NCBI GenBank assembly: GCA_023150945.1
Contig: JAKLJX010000017.1
Span: 1 to 64,000, forward strand
DNA length: 64,000 bases
Source: a bacterium
GTDB lineage: Bacteria; Zhuqueibacterota; Zhuqueibacteria; Zhuqueibacterales; Zhuqueibacteraceae
Reading direction: 5' to 3'
A model generated the notes under the pieces. It had not been told where the DNA came from. It made no database searches and was given only the letters and a program-made list of their open reading frames with translations. Below, in pieces: positions 16,643 to 25,981 of this stretch (position 1 is its first letter; every line of letters starts with the position of its first letter). A program made the position numbers and the translations under genes.

Positions 16643-18048
16643 TCAGCAGCACGATTTTTCGCGAATACGATATTCGCGGCATTGCAGAAACAGATCTCAT
16701 CGATGAAAACGTGACACTCATCGGCAAAGCCTTTGCCACCTGGATGCTGGCGCAGGGGCGGAAGCGGCTGGTGGTCGGCCGCGATTTGCGTTTGTCTTCC
16801 GACCGGTTGCGCGATGCCCTGGTGCCCGCGATGTTGGGCTGCGGCGTCGACCTCATCGATATCGGCGTCGTGCCCACGCCCACGCAGTACTTCGGCATCA
16901 TTCATTTTCAGGCCGAGGGCGGCGTCATGATCACCGGCAGTCACAATCCCCGCGAGTACAACGGCTTCAAAATGTCCAAAGGCGTGCACGCGGAGGACGG
17001 TCACGTCAGCGTCGGCGCGGTGTATGGCCAGGACATTCAACAGCTCTATCAGATCATCCGCTCAAACAAGTTCGCCTCGGGCCAAGGCAAGCTCGAGAGC
17101 GTCGACATCACGCCGGAATACCTCGCCGCCATCAGGCAGCGCGTCCGCATTCACAAGAAACTCAAGATCGTGGTGGATCCAGGCAACGGTTGCGGCGCCT
17201 TGTTCGCGCCGGATTTTTGGGAAGAGATGGGCTGCGAAGTCGTGCGGCTCTATTGCGAGCCGGACGGCAATTTCCCGAATCATCTGCCCGATCCCACAGT
17301 CATGAAATACATCAAGGATCTGCGTGAAAAAGTCCTCGCCGAAAAAGCCGATCTGGGCATCGGCTATGACGGCGATGCCGATCGCATGGGCATTGTCGAC
17401 AATCTCGGCCGGCCGATTTTTGCCGACAAGCTGCTCGCCCTGTTCGCGCGCGACACGCTCACCCGCTATCCCGGCGCGACCATCGTGTTCGACGTGAAGT
17501 GCAGCCAGGCGCTGCCGGAAATGATCGCAAAAGCCGGCGGCAAGCCGTTGATGTGGAAAACCGGCCACTCGCTGCTGAAAGCCAAGATGAAAGAAGTACA
17601 TTCGCCGCTGGCCGGTGAGATGAGCGGCCATATCTTCTTCGGCGACGGCTATTTTGGCTTCGACGACGCCATCTTTGGCAGTGGCCGCCTGATGCAGATT
17701 CTCACGCGCGACGGCCGCACCATGGCGGAGCTGCACGATGAGGTGCCGGCGTTCGTCTCCACGCCCGAGATTCGCATCGACGCCACTGATGAAGACAAGT
17801 TCAACATCGTCGCCGACCTGGTGGCGCATTTCAAGAAGAGCCATTCCGTCATCGACATCGACGGCGCGCGCGTGCTGTTCGGCGACGGCTGGGGCCTGGT
17901 GCGCGCCTCGAACACCCAGCCGGTGCTGGTCATTCGCTTCGAAGCCCGGACGCAAGAACGCCTGGCTGAGATTGCCGACATTTTCAAGAAGAAACTGCGG
18001 GAATATCCGGCGGTGAAATTCTCAGAGGAGGATTTTCAACTGGGTTGA
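16639..18048 (+). CDS. Phosphomannomutase/phosphoglucomutase (ManB/AlgC type)
   Basis: 469 residues from GTG 16639 (GGAGG upstream). It begins STIFREYDIRGIAETDL, the hallmark of bifunctional PMM/PGM. The phosphoserine is S101 in MITGSHNPREYNGFKM, the metal-binding loop is GYDGDADRMGIVD, the sugar loop GEMSGHIFFGD, and the phosphate site RASNTQPVLVIRFEA. It interconverts hexose 6- and 1-phosphates to feed nucleotide-sugar and surface-glycan synthesis, consistent with the glycan genes at 29-34 kb. Confidence 0.94.
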   Translation: MISSTIFREYDIRGIAETDLIDENVTLIGKAFATWMLAQGRKRLVVGRDLRLSSDRLRDALVPAMLGCGVDLIDIGVVPTPTQYFGIIHFQAEGGVMITGSHNPREYNGFKMSKGVHAEDGHVSVGAVYGQDIQQLYQIIRSNKFASGQGKLESVDITPEYLAAIRQRVRIHKKLKIVVDPGNGCGALFAPDFWEEMGCEVVRLYCEPDGNFPNHLPDPTVMKYIKDLREKVLAEKADLGIGYDGDADRMGIVDNLGRPIFADKLLALFARDTLTRYPGATIVFDVKCSQALPEMIAKAGGKPLMWKTGHSLLKAKMKEVHSPLAGEMSGHIFFGDGYFGFDDAIFGSGRLMQILTRDGRTMAELHDEVPAFVSTPEIRIDATDEDKFNIVADLVAHFKKSHSVIDIDGARVLFGDGWGLVRASNTQPVLVIRFEARTQERLAEIADIFKKKLREYPAVKFSEEDFQLG

Positions 18049-18064
18049 TCAGGAGCCTGCCAAG

Positions 18065-18358
18065 CTGCAATTCGAATGGGATTCTGGCAAAGCCGCACGG
18101 AATCTTCGCCAACACAAAGTCTCCTTTCCAGAGGCGGCAACCGTATTGCGAGATCCAGTGAGCCTGACATTTCCTGATCCGGACCACTCTGACACTGAAG
18201 CTCGTTTCATTATCATTGGGACTTCTGCGCGCCATCGTTTGTTGATGGTCGCACCTACTGAGCGGCGTGATGGCATTCGCAACATCAGTGCCCGCCGCTT
18301 GAAGCCAACGGAAAGAAAAGCCCATGAAAAGGAAATCGAGAGCCGCTTTGGAAGATGA
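18065..18358 (+). CDS. brnT: BrnT family toxin (non-standard start)
   Basis: The frame reads QFEWDSGKAARNLRQHKVSF then PEAATVLRDPVSLTFPDPDH, EARFIIIGTSARHRLLMV, RDGIRNISARRLKPTERKAH: a full-length BrnT RNase-toxin fold (RelE-like). No ATG/GTG/TTG occurs at the expected position. CTG 18065 sits exactly where the family's initiator Met precedes QFEWD, with CAGGAG about 10 bases before it; a TTG at 18146 would give only a truncated protein. Either CTG is used or the start is lost. It lies 16 bp after the mutase and overlaps the BrnA-like gene by 35 bp. Confidence 0.8.
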   Translation: MQFEWDSGKAARNLRQHKVSFPEAATVLRDPVSLTFPDPDHSDTEARFIIIGTSARHRLLMVAPTERRDGIRNISARRLKPTERKAHEKEIESRFGR

Positions 18359-18524
18359 CCTGCGTTCGCAGTGCGATGATTTGCAGCAACTCCTGTGTGC
18401 TGCGAAGCAGGAAAAATATGTCGAGCGTCATCGCCGAGGCACCAATCTGGTTCTTTTGGAGCCGGATATTGCCCGGTTTTTCTCGAGCGACAACGACGTC
18501 AACCAGGCCTGCGCCTGGTGTTGA
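18324..18524 (+). pseudogene. BrnA-like antitoxin, C-terminus lost by one-base frameshift
   Basis: Starts ATG 18324 inside brnT. It contains EKYVERHRRGTNLVLLEPDI then ARFFSSDNDVNQACAWC and a stop. BrnA-family antitoxins normally continue after VN(E/Q)ALR. Adding one C after 18509 restores NQALRLVLKMNAIPLRKRRR up to a stop at 18578-18580, the expected tail. So the gene carries a one-base deletion, or the assembly has an error there. The missing tail is the ribbon-helix-helix end used for DNA binding in the family, so a truncated product may not repress. Confidence 0.72.
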
Positions 18525-18583
18525 AGATGAATGCAATTCCTCTCCGCAAGCGGCGGCGGGCGTCAAAACAGCAAAGCTGATAC

Positions 18584-18784
18584 TTGAAAGTCCGCATTGA
18601 CAAAGAAGACGACGCTCTTTACTTCGAGTCGGTGGAAGTGGAGATTGTCGAGTCGGAAGAAGCCTCTCCCGGCGTCATCATGGATTGTGACGCGCAAGGT
18701 CAATTGGTTGGAATCGAGATTCTGGAATTGAGCAAGCGCTCCACGCCTGACAAGCGGCGGCGCAGGCAGTTTGAAACGACGTGA
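18584..18784 (+). CDS. DUF2283 family small protein
   Basis: 66 residues from TTG 18584. The pattern KVRIDKEDDALYFESVEVEI, SPGVIMDCDAQGQLVGIEIL is the DUF2283 signature (D-x-D-A-L-Y-h ... G-x-h-h-x-h-D-x2-G-x-h-h-G-I-E-I-L). Such proteins usually pair with a DUF4258 toxin-like partner, as at 27170-27665, but none is adjacent here. It may be an orphan remnant in the same island as BrnT/BrnA. Confidence 0.75.
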   Translation: MKVRIDKEDDALYFESVEVEIVESEEASPGVIMDCDAQGQLVGIEILELSKRSTPDKRRRRQFETT

Positions 18785-18851
18785 GGGCATTGAACCAACT
18801 GGGGCTGAAGAACAGAACGAATACATGTCGGTTGCAAGCAAAGGAGCTCCC

Positions 18852-20201
18852 GTGTCTCAACTCATGATCAGCATCTCCGGCGTACGCGGGGTAATCGGTG
18901 AAGGATTGACCCCTGAAATCGTCATTTCTTTTGCACAAGCATTCGGCACCTACTGCAATGCGGGCCGCGTCGTTGTCGGCCGCGATTCCCGCGTCTCCGG
19001 GCCGATGCTGCACGGACTCGTCACCGCCAGTCTGCTCGCCACCGGCTGCGAAGTGGTTGACCTCGGCATTGCGCCGACGCCCACCACGCAACTGGCCACG
19101 GAAAAGCAACACAGCGCGGGCGGCATCATTCTCACCGCCAGCCACAACCCGGTGATGTGGAATGGCCTCAAGCTGCTCGCGCACGACGGCCTGTTTCTCG
19201 ATGACGTGGAGGGCGCGAAAGTCAATGCGCTGCGCGCCAGCGCGGCCTTTGCGCGCAAAACCTGGGATCAGCTCGGCCGCCTGACGAGCTACAGCAATGC
19301 CGTCGCGGATCATTTGCAGGCCGTGCTCAGTTTGCCGGAGGTCAATGTCGAGCAAATTCGCCGGCGCCGTTTCAAAGTCGTGGCGGATTGCGTGAACGGC
19401 GCGGGTGGCGTCATCCTGCCGCAACTGCTCGAGCAGCTCGGCTGTGAGGCGGTGTACCTCAATCTCGAACCGCACGGCCGTTTCCCGCGCAATCCCGAGC
19501 CCATGCCGGAAAACCTGGCGCAGCTCGGCCGTGCGGTGGTGGCGCATCATGCCGATCTGGGTTTGGCGGTGGATCCCGATGCTGATCGGCTGGCACTGGT
19601 TTCGGAAAAAGGCGCGCCGCTGGGCGAGGAATACACCCTGGCGCTGGTGGTGGATTTCATCCTGCGCCGCAAGCGCGGTAAAGTGGTGGCCAATGTTTCC
19701 ACCTCGCGCGTGCTGGATGATCTGGCGGCGAAGTACGGCTGCGAGATTGAACGAACCAAAGTGGGCGAGATCAACGTTGCCAAGCGCATGCGCGAAGTTG
19801 CGGCGGTGATCGGCGGCGAAGGCAACGGCGGCGTGATTTTGCCGGAGGTGCATCTCGGCCGCGACGCGATGGTGGGTGTTGCGCTGTTGCTGCAGCATCT
19901 CACCGACGCCGGCATGCCGCTCAGCGAGCTGAATCGCACGCTGCCACAATACACCATGTGCCGCAAGAAGCTCGAATTGCCGGACAAGCAGAAGGCGGCC
20001 GGCGTGCTGCAGCGCCTCGAAGAAGTCTATGGCCATGAGCAAATCGACCGTCTCGACGGGATCAAGATCTTGCGCGACCGCTCCTGGGTGCAGGTGCGCG
20101 CCTCGAACACCGAGCCGATCTTGCGCGTGATGTCGGAGGCGCAGACACCGGAAGCCGCCGAACAATTGTGTGATGAGATATTGAAAGTCCTGGCGAATTG
20201 A
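18852..20201 (+). CDS. glmM: Phosphoglucosamine mutase
   Basis: 449 residues from GTG 18852, chosen because AAGGAG (18841-18846) is well spaced; upstream in-frame starts lack this. It begins MSQLMISISGVRGVIGEGLT, the form typical of FCB and archaeal GlmM. The phosphoserine is S97 in ILTASHNPVMWNGLKL, the metal loop is DPDADRLALVSEKG, the sugar loop GGEGNGGVILPEVHLGRDA and the phosphate loop VRASNTEPILRVMSEA. It makes glucosamine-1-phosphate for peptidoglycan and LPS precursors. It is a distant paralogue of the mutase at 16639. Confidence 0.92.
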   Translation: MSQLMISISGVRGVIGEGLTPEIVISFAQAFGTYCNAGRVVVGRDSRVSGPMLHGLVTASLLATGCEVVDLGIAPTPTTQLATEKQHSAGGIILTASHNPVMWNGLKLLAHDGLFLDDVEGAKVNALRASAAFARKTWDQLGRLTSYSNAVADHLQAVLSLPEVNVEQIRRRRFKVVADCVNGAGGVILPQLLEQLGCEAVYLNLEPHGRFPRNPEPMPENLAQLGRAVVAHHADLGLAVDPDADRLALVSEKGAPLGEEYTLALVVDFILRRKRGKVVANVSTSRVLDDLAAKYGCEIERTKVGEINVAKRMREVAAVIGGEGNGGVILPEVHLGRDAMVGVALLLQHLTDAGMPLSELNRTLPQYTMCRKKLELPDKQKAAGVLQRLEEVYGHEQIDRLDGIKILRDRSWVQVRASNTEPILRVMSEAQTPEAAEQLCDEILKVLAN

Positions 20202-20379
20202 TCTGCAACCTCCGGCACACGAAAAAGAGCAGTGGCCCGCGGACGCGGCAGGGCATGCAAGCGCCCGCGCAATTCTCAAAATCCTCTCACTCGCACGAAG
20301 TGAGGGCCAACCTCTCCTGCCAGTCATGCAGCCCCAGGCGTTGCCTAACCGGGGGGGACAATGAAATGAGTTCAACAAG

Positions 20380-22566
20380 ATGAAAGATCTGATCGAGCGC
20401 ACACTGGAAGTGCTGGCGCAACAACCCGCCCGCCAATTCAAGGCCAAGGAACTGGCCCGCCTGCTGCATGTTCCGCCGGCAAGGTATTCGGAATATCGTG
20501 GCCTGCTGCGGTCGCTGGCACAACAGGGTTTGCTGGCCAAGTTGCGCCACAACCATTTTGCGCATGTGCGGCCGACCTCGACGCTCTCCGGCAAATTGCA
20601 CGTGAAAACTCAGGGCTATGGCTTCCTGCTGGTTGGCGAGGGCAAGGATGATGTGTTCATCTCCCAGAAGAACATGCGCACCGCGCTGAACGGCGACCTG
20701 GTCAAAGTCGAGTTGTTTGCTCGGCCTTCGGGCAGAAGGCCGGAGGGCCGGGTGGTGGAGATTCTGCAGCGCAGCCACAACAACATCGTCGGCACGCTGC
20801 AGCGCGGCAAGCATTATTACTATGTCAAACCGGATGACATCAAGCTCCTGCGCGATGTGTACATTCCGGAAGAGAATCTCAATGCCGCCAAGCCCGGGCA
20901 AAAAGTCGCGGTCACCATCGAATCGTGGGAGGATGAGCTGCAGAACCCCGAAGGCCGCGTGGTGAAAGTGCTCGGCTTTCCCGGGGAGCCGGGCGTGGAT
21001 GTGTTGTCGGTGGCGTATGCCTTTGATCTGCCAGCCTCGTTTCCCGTGGAGGTCGAGCAGGAGGCCGCCGGCTTGACGATGGCGCTCACACCCGAGCTGC
21101 TGGCGCGGCGGCTGGATTTGCGCGAGCTCTTGACCTTTACGATCGATCCCGAAGATGCCAAGGACTTCGACGACGCCGTGAGCCTGCGGGAATTGAACAG
21201 CGGCAATTTCGAGCTGGGCGTGCACATTGCCGACGTCAGCCATTTCGTGGCGGAGAAGTCGGTGCTCGATCGTGAAGCCCTGGACCGCGGCACTTCGGTT
21301 TATCTCGTCGATCGCGTCGTGCCGATGCTGCCCGAGCGCTTGAGCAACGATCTCTGCAGCCTGAAGCCGGATAGCGACCGCCTGACCTTCTCCTGCCTGA
21401 TGGAAGTCACCCCGCGCGGCCGAGTGGTGAATTATCAGATTGTTGAAACAATTATCCACAGCAAAAAGCGCTTGAATTATGAGCAGGCGCAGCGTATTAT
21501 CGACGGCAAAGAGTCGGTGTCGCCGGAAATCGACGAGACCCTGCGGCGCATGAACCGGTTGGCGCACACGCTCACCCGGCGCCGCCTGCGCAACGGCAGC
21601 CTCGATTTCGACACGCCGGAAGTGAAAGTCATTCTCGATGAGCAGGGCCATCCGATTGAAATCCGGCGCAAGCTCCGCCAGGATTCCAACCGCCTGATCG
21701 AGGAATTCATGCTGCTCGCCAATCAAACCGTGGCGCAGCACATCGATCTCACCCTGCGCAAGCAGTACAAGCAGAAGCCGCCGTTTATCTACCGCATCCA
21801 CGAGGCACCCGATCCGCTCAAGATGAAGGATTTCGCGCTGTTCGTCAAGGCGCTCGGCTTCAAGTTCGATCATCAGCAGCAAGTGACCAGCAAGCTGCTC
21901 AGTGAATTTCTCAAGCAGGTGGCGAACACGCCCGAGTCCGACATTATTGAAAATATAATGCTGCGGTCGCTCATGAAGGCGAAGTACTCGGTCACCAACA
22001 AGGGCCACTTCGGCCTGGCTTTCCAGCATTATTCCCATTTCACTTCGCCGATCCGCCGCTATCCGGACTTGATCGCCCATCGCACGTTGAAGGAATATGC
22101 CCGCGGCTACCGCGCGGAACTGCACGAATGGTTCGAGCGTAAACTCGATCACGCCGCGCAAAAAGCCTCGGAACGCGAGCTGGTGGCGCTGGAGGCCGAG
22201 CGCGCTTCGGTGAAAATGAAGCAGGCCGAGTTCATGTCGGCCTTTCTCGGCGAGGAATTCGACGGCCTGATCTCCGGCGTGGTCGCGTTCGGCTTTTTCG
22301 TGGAGATTCCGCAGTTCATGGTGGAGGGGCTGGTGCACATCAGTGATCTCGACGGTGATTACTATGTCTTCGAGGAGAAGGCATATCGGTTGAAAGGGCA
22401 GAACAGCGGGCGCGTTTACCGGCTGGGAGATCCGGTGCGCGTGAAAGTGGTGAAGGTGGATGTCAGCGAACGCCTGCTCGATTTCGTTCTGGTTGAAAAA
22501 AAGTCGCGATCTTCCAGGAAGGAACGCCCGCAGAAAACGGAGCCGCGCAAACGGAGGAAGAAATGA
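20380..22566 (+). CDS. rnr: Ribonuclease R
   Basis: 728 residues with the RNase II/R layout: N-terminal winged-helix (LLHVPPARYSEYRGLLRSLA), two cold-shock domains (SGKLHVKTQGYGFLLVG), RNB catalytic domain with the acidic site TIDPEDAKDFDDAVSLRE, LVDRVVPMLPERLSNDLCSL, RIHEAPDPLK, HFGLAFQHYSHFTSPIRRYP DL, and a C-terminal S1 domain (FDGLISGVVAFGFFVEIPQF) with a basic tail. It is a processive 3'-5' exoribonuclease acting on structured RNA and in trans-translation. The last 4 bp overlap the next gene. Confidence 0.97.
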   Translation: MKDLIERTLEVLAQQPARQFKAKELARLLHVPPARYSEYRGLLRSLAQQGLLAKLRHNHFAHVRPTSTLSGKLHVKTQGYGFLLVGEGKDDVFISQKNMRTALNGDLVKVELFARPSGRRPEGRVVEILQRSHNNIVGTLQRGKHYYYVKPDDIKLLRDVYIPEENLNAAKPGQKVAVTIESWEDELQNPEGRVVKVLGFPGEPGVDVLSVAYAFDLPASFPVEVEQEAAGLTMALTPELLARRLDLRELLTFTIDPEDAKDFDDAVSLRELNSGNFELGVHIADVSHFVAEKSVLDREALDRGTSVYLVDRVVPMLPERLSNDLCSLKPDSDRLTFSCLMEVTPRGRVVNYQIVETIIHSKKRLNYEQAQRIIDGKESVSPEIDETLRRMNRLAHTLTRRRLRNGSLDFDTPEVKVILDEQGHPIEIRRKLRQDSNRLIEEFMLLANQTVAQHIDLTLRKQYKQKPPFIYRIHEAPDPLKMKDFALFVKALGFKFDHQQQVTSKLLSEFLKQVANTPESDIIENIMLRSLMKAKYSVTNKGHFGLAFQHYSHFTSPIRRYPDLIAHRTLKEYARGYRAELHEWFERKLDHAAQKASERELVALEAERASVKMKQAEFMSAFLGEEFDGLISGVVAFGFFVEIPQFMVEGLVHISDLDGDYYVFEEKAYRLKGQNSGRVYRLGDPVRVKVVKVDVSERLLDFVLVEKKSRSSRKERPQKTEPRKRRKK

Positions 22567-22865
22567 CCTATACGGAAAACTACTTTGATGAGGCGGTAAT
22601 GACTGATCGCAAACCGGTGCTGGCGCGGCCTGCGCCGCCCGCCCAGGCACCAACCAAGGAGGCCGCAATGGCGAAGCAACCCCTCTCCGACGGCAGTGAG
22701 GAGTTTTTCGAGCGCTTTACCCCGGAAGAGAAAATCCAGGCCAATCGACAAAAGAACATCTTGCTGGGCTTGGGCATTACCCTCGGCGTCATGGCGGGCG
22801 TGGGGCTCGCGCTTTGGCTGATCAAAGGCCGGCGCAAGAGTTGGATCAAAAAGCTGCTTGATTGA
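22563..22865 (+). CDS. Small single-pass membrane protein of unknown function
   Basis: 100 residues; ATG 22563 overlaps the rnr stop (ATGA), so it is translationally coupled. The N-terminal half is proline-rich and unstructured, then FFERFTPEEKIQANRQKN, a single transmembrane helix (ILLGLGITLGVMAGVGLALW LI, about residues 66-87), and a basic tail KGRRKSWIKKLLD. The topology suggests a cytoplasmic-side anchor. No family recognised; an internal ATG at 22668 is a possible shorter start. Confidence 0.7.
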   Translation: MTYTENYFDEAVMTDRKPVLARPAPPAQAPTKEAAMAKQPLSDGSEEFFERFTPEEKIQANRQKNILLGLGITLGVMAGVGLALWLIKGRRKSWIKKLLD

Positions 22866-23080
22866 ATGCCGGCCTGATGCACTGCCGGTACCACCGGGAG
22901 GGCGGGCACAAAAACGGCTTGCAGCTTGCACCCAAACCGGCGCCGGCAGTTTTCCCGGCCCGGCAGTAGGCTGATAAAGATCTTGCCCTGGTTCTTTCTG
23001 ATTCGTGCCTCCGCGGAATTTCTCCAGCCGGACTTGTTCGTGGAGGCCCTCCCCTTCCCTGAATGCGGAGAATCCTGTTC

Positions 23081-25000
23081 ATGAAACGCCTGGCCTGCTT
23101 GGCAATCCTCCTGCTGCATCTCCCGGTCTTCGCACAAACCCATCAACCTTCGCGTCCCCAACCCTATCCCGTTTTCGAAACGTTGCAGTTCCGCCGCGCC
23201 GTGGAACGCGGCACGCGTACGCGCACCGGCCGCCCCGGGCCGAAGTATTGGCAGCAATACGCCAAGTATCAATTGCACGCAACGCTTGATCCCGCCAGCA
23301 ACAGGGTGAGTGGCGACGCGACGATTCGCTACTACAACCATTCGCCCGATACGCTGCGGTTCCTCGCGGTTCATCTGCGGCAAAACGTGTTTCGCGCCGA
23401 GGCCGTGCGCAACACCGAGCTTCCGCTCACGGACGGCATGCTGATTCATCACCTGGCGGTGAATGGCACGCCACTTTTTTCTTCAAACCGGAATAATTTT
23501 GAAGCGGGATACACTGTTGAGGGCACGTTGCTGTGGCTGCGCCTGCCTGCGAAGATGCTGCCGCGTGACAGCCTCGCGCTTGCGATCTCGTGGTCCTACT
23601 CGCCGCCGCCGGCGCCGGGCGACGGCCGGCAGGGCCAGGATGGCGAGGTGTTTTTCCTCGGCTACTGGTATCCGCAGCTTGCGGTATATGACGACGTGTC
23701 GGGCTGGGCCACCGATCCCTATCTCTCGCAGTCGGAATTCTACATGGGCTATGCCGACTACGATGTCCGTCTCACCGTGCCGAATGGCTGGCTGGTCGCC
23801 GCGACCGGCACGCTGGAGAATTTCCGGGAAATCTTCTCCGCCGCCACGCTGGCACGGCTCAAACAGGCGGCCGACAGTGACGAGGTCGTGGCCATCATCA
23901 CACCCGGCAATCGCGCCTTCGCGTTTCGCCAAACCGAGCAGCAGGGCCACACCTGGCATTTTCGCGCGCGCGGCGTGCGCGATTTTGCCTGGGCCGCGAG
24001 CGAGCGCTTTCGCTGGGAGGCCACGCGCGCGCTGGCCGGACCCGCCGGACAACAGCGCACCATCGCGATTCACTGCTTCTACCGCGAAAAACCCGAGGCG
24101 AGCGCCTGGCTTCACAGCGCACGCTACAGCCGGCTGGCGACGGAATTTCTCTCCCGCTTTTTGTGGCCCTATCCTTATCCCCAGATGACGGCCGTCGAAG
24201 GCATTCTCGACGGCGGCGGCATGGAATATCCCATGATGACCGTGATCCAAAGTTATCAGGACACGCTGCGCCTGGCCGGCAACTTGATGCATGAGATCGG
24301 TCACATGTGGTTTCCCATGCACGTCGGCTCCAATGAAACCCGCCACCCCTGGCAGGACGAAGGCCTGACGCAATTCAACAGTGCGGTGGGCGTGAAACAG
24401 CTTTTTGGTTTTGACCGTTCCATCGTCGGGCGCGAAACCTACCTCTCCGCGGCGCGCGCCGGCCGCGAAGTCGAGTTGATGCGACACGGCGATTTGTTTC
24501 CGGCAGCGGATCTCTATTACGCCCTGCCCTACAACAAAACCGCGCAAGTGTTGTTTGCCCTGCAAGCCATGCTCGGCGAAGAAACCTTCCTGCGCGCCTA
24601 TCGCGAATACGGAAAACGCTGGCAGAACAAGCATCCCCAGCCGTATGATTTCTTCAACACCTGCACTGACGTCAGTGGCCGGGATCTCTCCTGGTTCTGG
24701 CGCATTTGGTTCTACGAGACCTGGACGCTCGATCAGGCGATTGCAGCCGTGCAATCGGCGGGCGATTCGCTCGAGATTGTCATTGAAGATCGCGGGCTGG
24801 CGGCCATGCCGGTGCCGGTCACGATCACACGCGCGGACGGCACCGTCGAAGCACGCCTGCTGCCGGAATCAGTCTGGCTGGCGGGCGGCCGCCAGCATAC
24901 GCTGCGCGTGGCGAGCCGGCCCGCGGTGCGGCGCGTGGAGATCGACGCCCGCAACGATTTTCCGGACCTCGACCGCAGCAATCAAGTGTGGCAGCCCTGA
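23081..25000 (+). CDS. Secreted M1-family metallopeptidase (second)
   Basis: About 639 residues from ATG 23081 (GGAG at 23066-23069), beginning a signal peptide MKRLACLAILLLHLPVFAQ. Zinc site: HEIGHMWFPM with H404 and H408 as ligands and E405 catalytic, third ligand E427 in WQDEGLTQF; upstream GGGMEYPMMTVI matches the GxMEN-like exopeptidase motif. This variant (GMEYP, HEIGHMWFP) is the subgroup annotated as M1 family in many FCB genomes and differs from the one at 8223. It likely trims peptides in the periplasm or outside the cell. Confidence 0.92.
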   Translation: MKRLACLAILLLHLPVFAQTHQPSRPQPYPVFETLQFRRAVERGTRTRTGRPGPKYWQQYAKYQLHATLDPASNRVSGDATIRYYNHSPDTLRFLAVHLRQNVFRAEAVRNTELPLTDGMLIHHLAVNGTPLFSSNRNNFEAGYTVEGTLLWLRLPAKMLPRDSLALAISWSYSPPPAPGDGRQGQDGEVFFLGYWYPQLAVYDDVSGWATDPYLSQSEFYMGYADYDVRLTVPNGWLVAATGTLENFREIFSAATLARLKQAADSDEVVAIITPGNRAFAFRQTEQQGHTWHFRARGVRDFAWAASERFRWEATRALAGPAGQQRTIAIHCFYREKPEASAWLHSARYSRLATEFLSRFLWPYPYPQMTAVEGILDGGGMEYPMMTVIQSYQDTLRLAGNLMHEIGHMWFPMHVGSNETRHPWQDEGLTQFNSAVGVKQLFGFDRSIVGRETYLSAARAGREVELMRHGDLFPAADLYYALPYNKTAQVLFALQAMLGEETFLRAYREYGKRWQNKHPQPYDFFNTCTDVSGRDLSWFWRIWFYETWTLDQAIAAVQSAGDSLEIVIEDRGLAAMPVPVTITRADGTVEARLLPESVWLAGGRQHTLRVASRPAVRRVEIDARNDFPDLDRSNQVWQP

Positions 25001-25135
25001 GCAGCGTGGCGCCTGCTGCTGGCCGTTTCGTGCGAGATCGCGACGCGGCTTTTCAGCCTCCGCCGCCCGGCCGAGAACAAATCGCGCGCCGCGTTTCGCT
25101 TCTCACGGTTGACAAATTTTGTTGAGGAATCTGTC

Positions 25136-25441
25136 ATGAAGAGAACTGCCGGCAAAATTCTGTGCTTGACGCCCACCCCGGGCAAGCAGGGCACCCGCAT
25201 CGATCGGTGGAAGTATGAAACGCTGCGCCGGGCCATTCGCCGGGCCGTTCCCAAAAACAGAACCGGCGTCGAGTTCCGCAAGCTTGCCGAGCTGGTGCGA
25301 CAACAGCTTGCCGCAGAGGAGTTGCAAACGATTGGCTCGTTGCTGTGGTACACCACCACGGTCAAATTGCATCTGGAAGCTATCGGTGAGATTGAGCGCG
25401 TGCCCGGCGCACAGCCACAACGCTTGCGGCGTGTGAATTAG
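25136..25441 (+). CDS. DUF6958-like conserved small protein
   Basis: 101 residues from ATG 25136. It contains LCLTPTPGKQGTRIDRWKYE, TGVEFRKLAELV, GSLLWYTTTVKLHLEAIGEI ERVPGAQPQRLRR. I recall this TPTPGKKGTRID / WYTTTVKLDLE / ERVPG pattern from the DUF6958 family of predicted DNA-binding, winged-helix-like proteins; function is unknown. It stands alone between convergent genes. Confidence 0.75.
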   Translation: MKRTAGKILCLTPTPGKQGTRIDRWKYETLRRAIRRAVPKNRTGVEFRKLAELVRQQLAAEELQTIGSLLWYTTTVKLHLEAIGEIERVPGAQPQRLRRVN

Positions 25442-25481
25442 CCCAGGTCGCGAGGGACGGTACGATCAATTGCCCACCGGC

Positions 25482-25895
25482 TCATGCCGTCTTTTCGAAG
25501 AAGGCCCGCAGCGTCTGCAAAAAAATCCGCGGTGGCCGCACCGGTTTGCCGCCGGTGTTGATGAAAACATGCGTGGTGTAGCCGGTGGCCAGCAGTTCGT
25601 CGTTTTGGTTGAAGATTTCATACTCGATGCGCAAGCTGGCGCGCGGGAACTCGCGCATGCGGCTGACGATGCGCAAGAGATCGTCGCAGTATGCCGGTCT
25701 GCGATAGGAGCAATAGGCTTCGGTGACGGGCAACGCCACGCCCAACTGCTCGATTTCGGCATAGGGCAGGCCGGTGCCGCGCAGCATTTCCGTGCGGCCG
25801 GCTTCGAACCACTTGAGATAGTTGGCATAGTACGCCACGCCCATTTTGTCGGTGTCGGCGTAGCGCACACGCAATTGCAGAGCGTTTTCGAGCAT
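25482..25895 (-). CDS. YbgC/4HBT family acyl-CoA thioesterase
   Basis: 137 residues from the ATG at 25895. Hot-dog fold signature: LQLRVRYADTDKMGVAYYANY with the catalytic aspartate in YADTDKMG, LKWFEAGRTEMLR, YCSYRRPAYCDDLLRI and DELLATGYTTHVFIN. It hydrolyses acyl-CoA or acyl-ACP thioesters; YbgC is tied to the Tol-Pal region in proteobacteria, but no tol genes are near. Starts further upstream are in frame but lack family similarity. Confidence 0.92.
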   Translation of the reverse strand: MLENALQLRVRYADTDKMGVAYYANYLKWFEAGRTEMLRGTGLPYAEIEQLGVALPVTEAYCSYRRPAYCDDLLRIVSRMREFPRASLRIEYEIFNQNDELLATGYTTHVFINTGGKPVRPPRIFLQTLRAFFEKTA

Positions 25896-25981
25896 GTCCG
25901 GTTGGCTGGTTTGGCAAGAGTGGGGACAAAAGCCGCTTCGATATTCATAAACCCGGCATTGAAACGGGCTCCGGCCCGGGC

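Noticed and set aside
16639-20201. Two phosphohexomutases close together as a possible recent duplication
   Set aside because: They belong to different subfamilies (PMM/PGM with YDIRG; GlmM with ISGVRG) and are too diverged; this is a common co-location.
25482-25948. Alternative minus-strand frame ORF of 160 codons over the thioesterase gene
   Set aside because: A shadow frame of the thioesterase, which has catalytic motifs and a sensible start.
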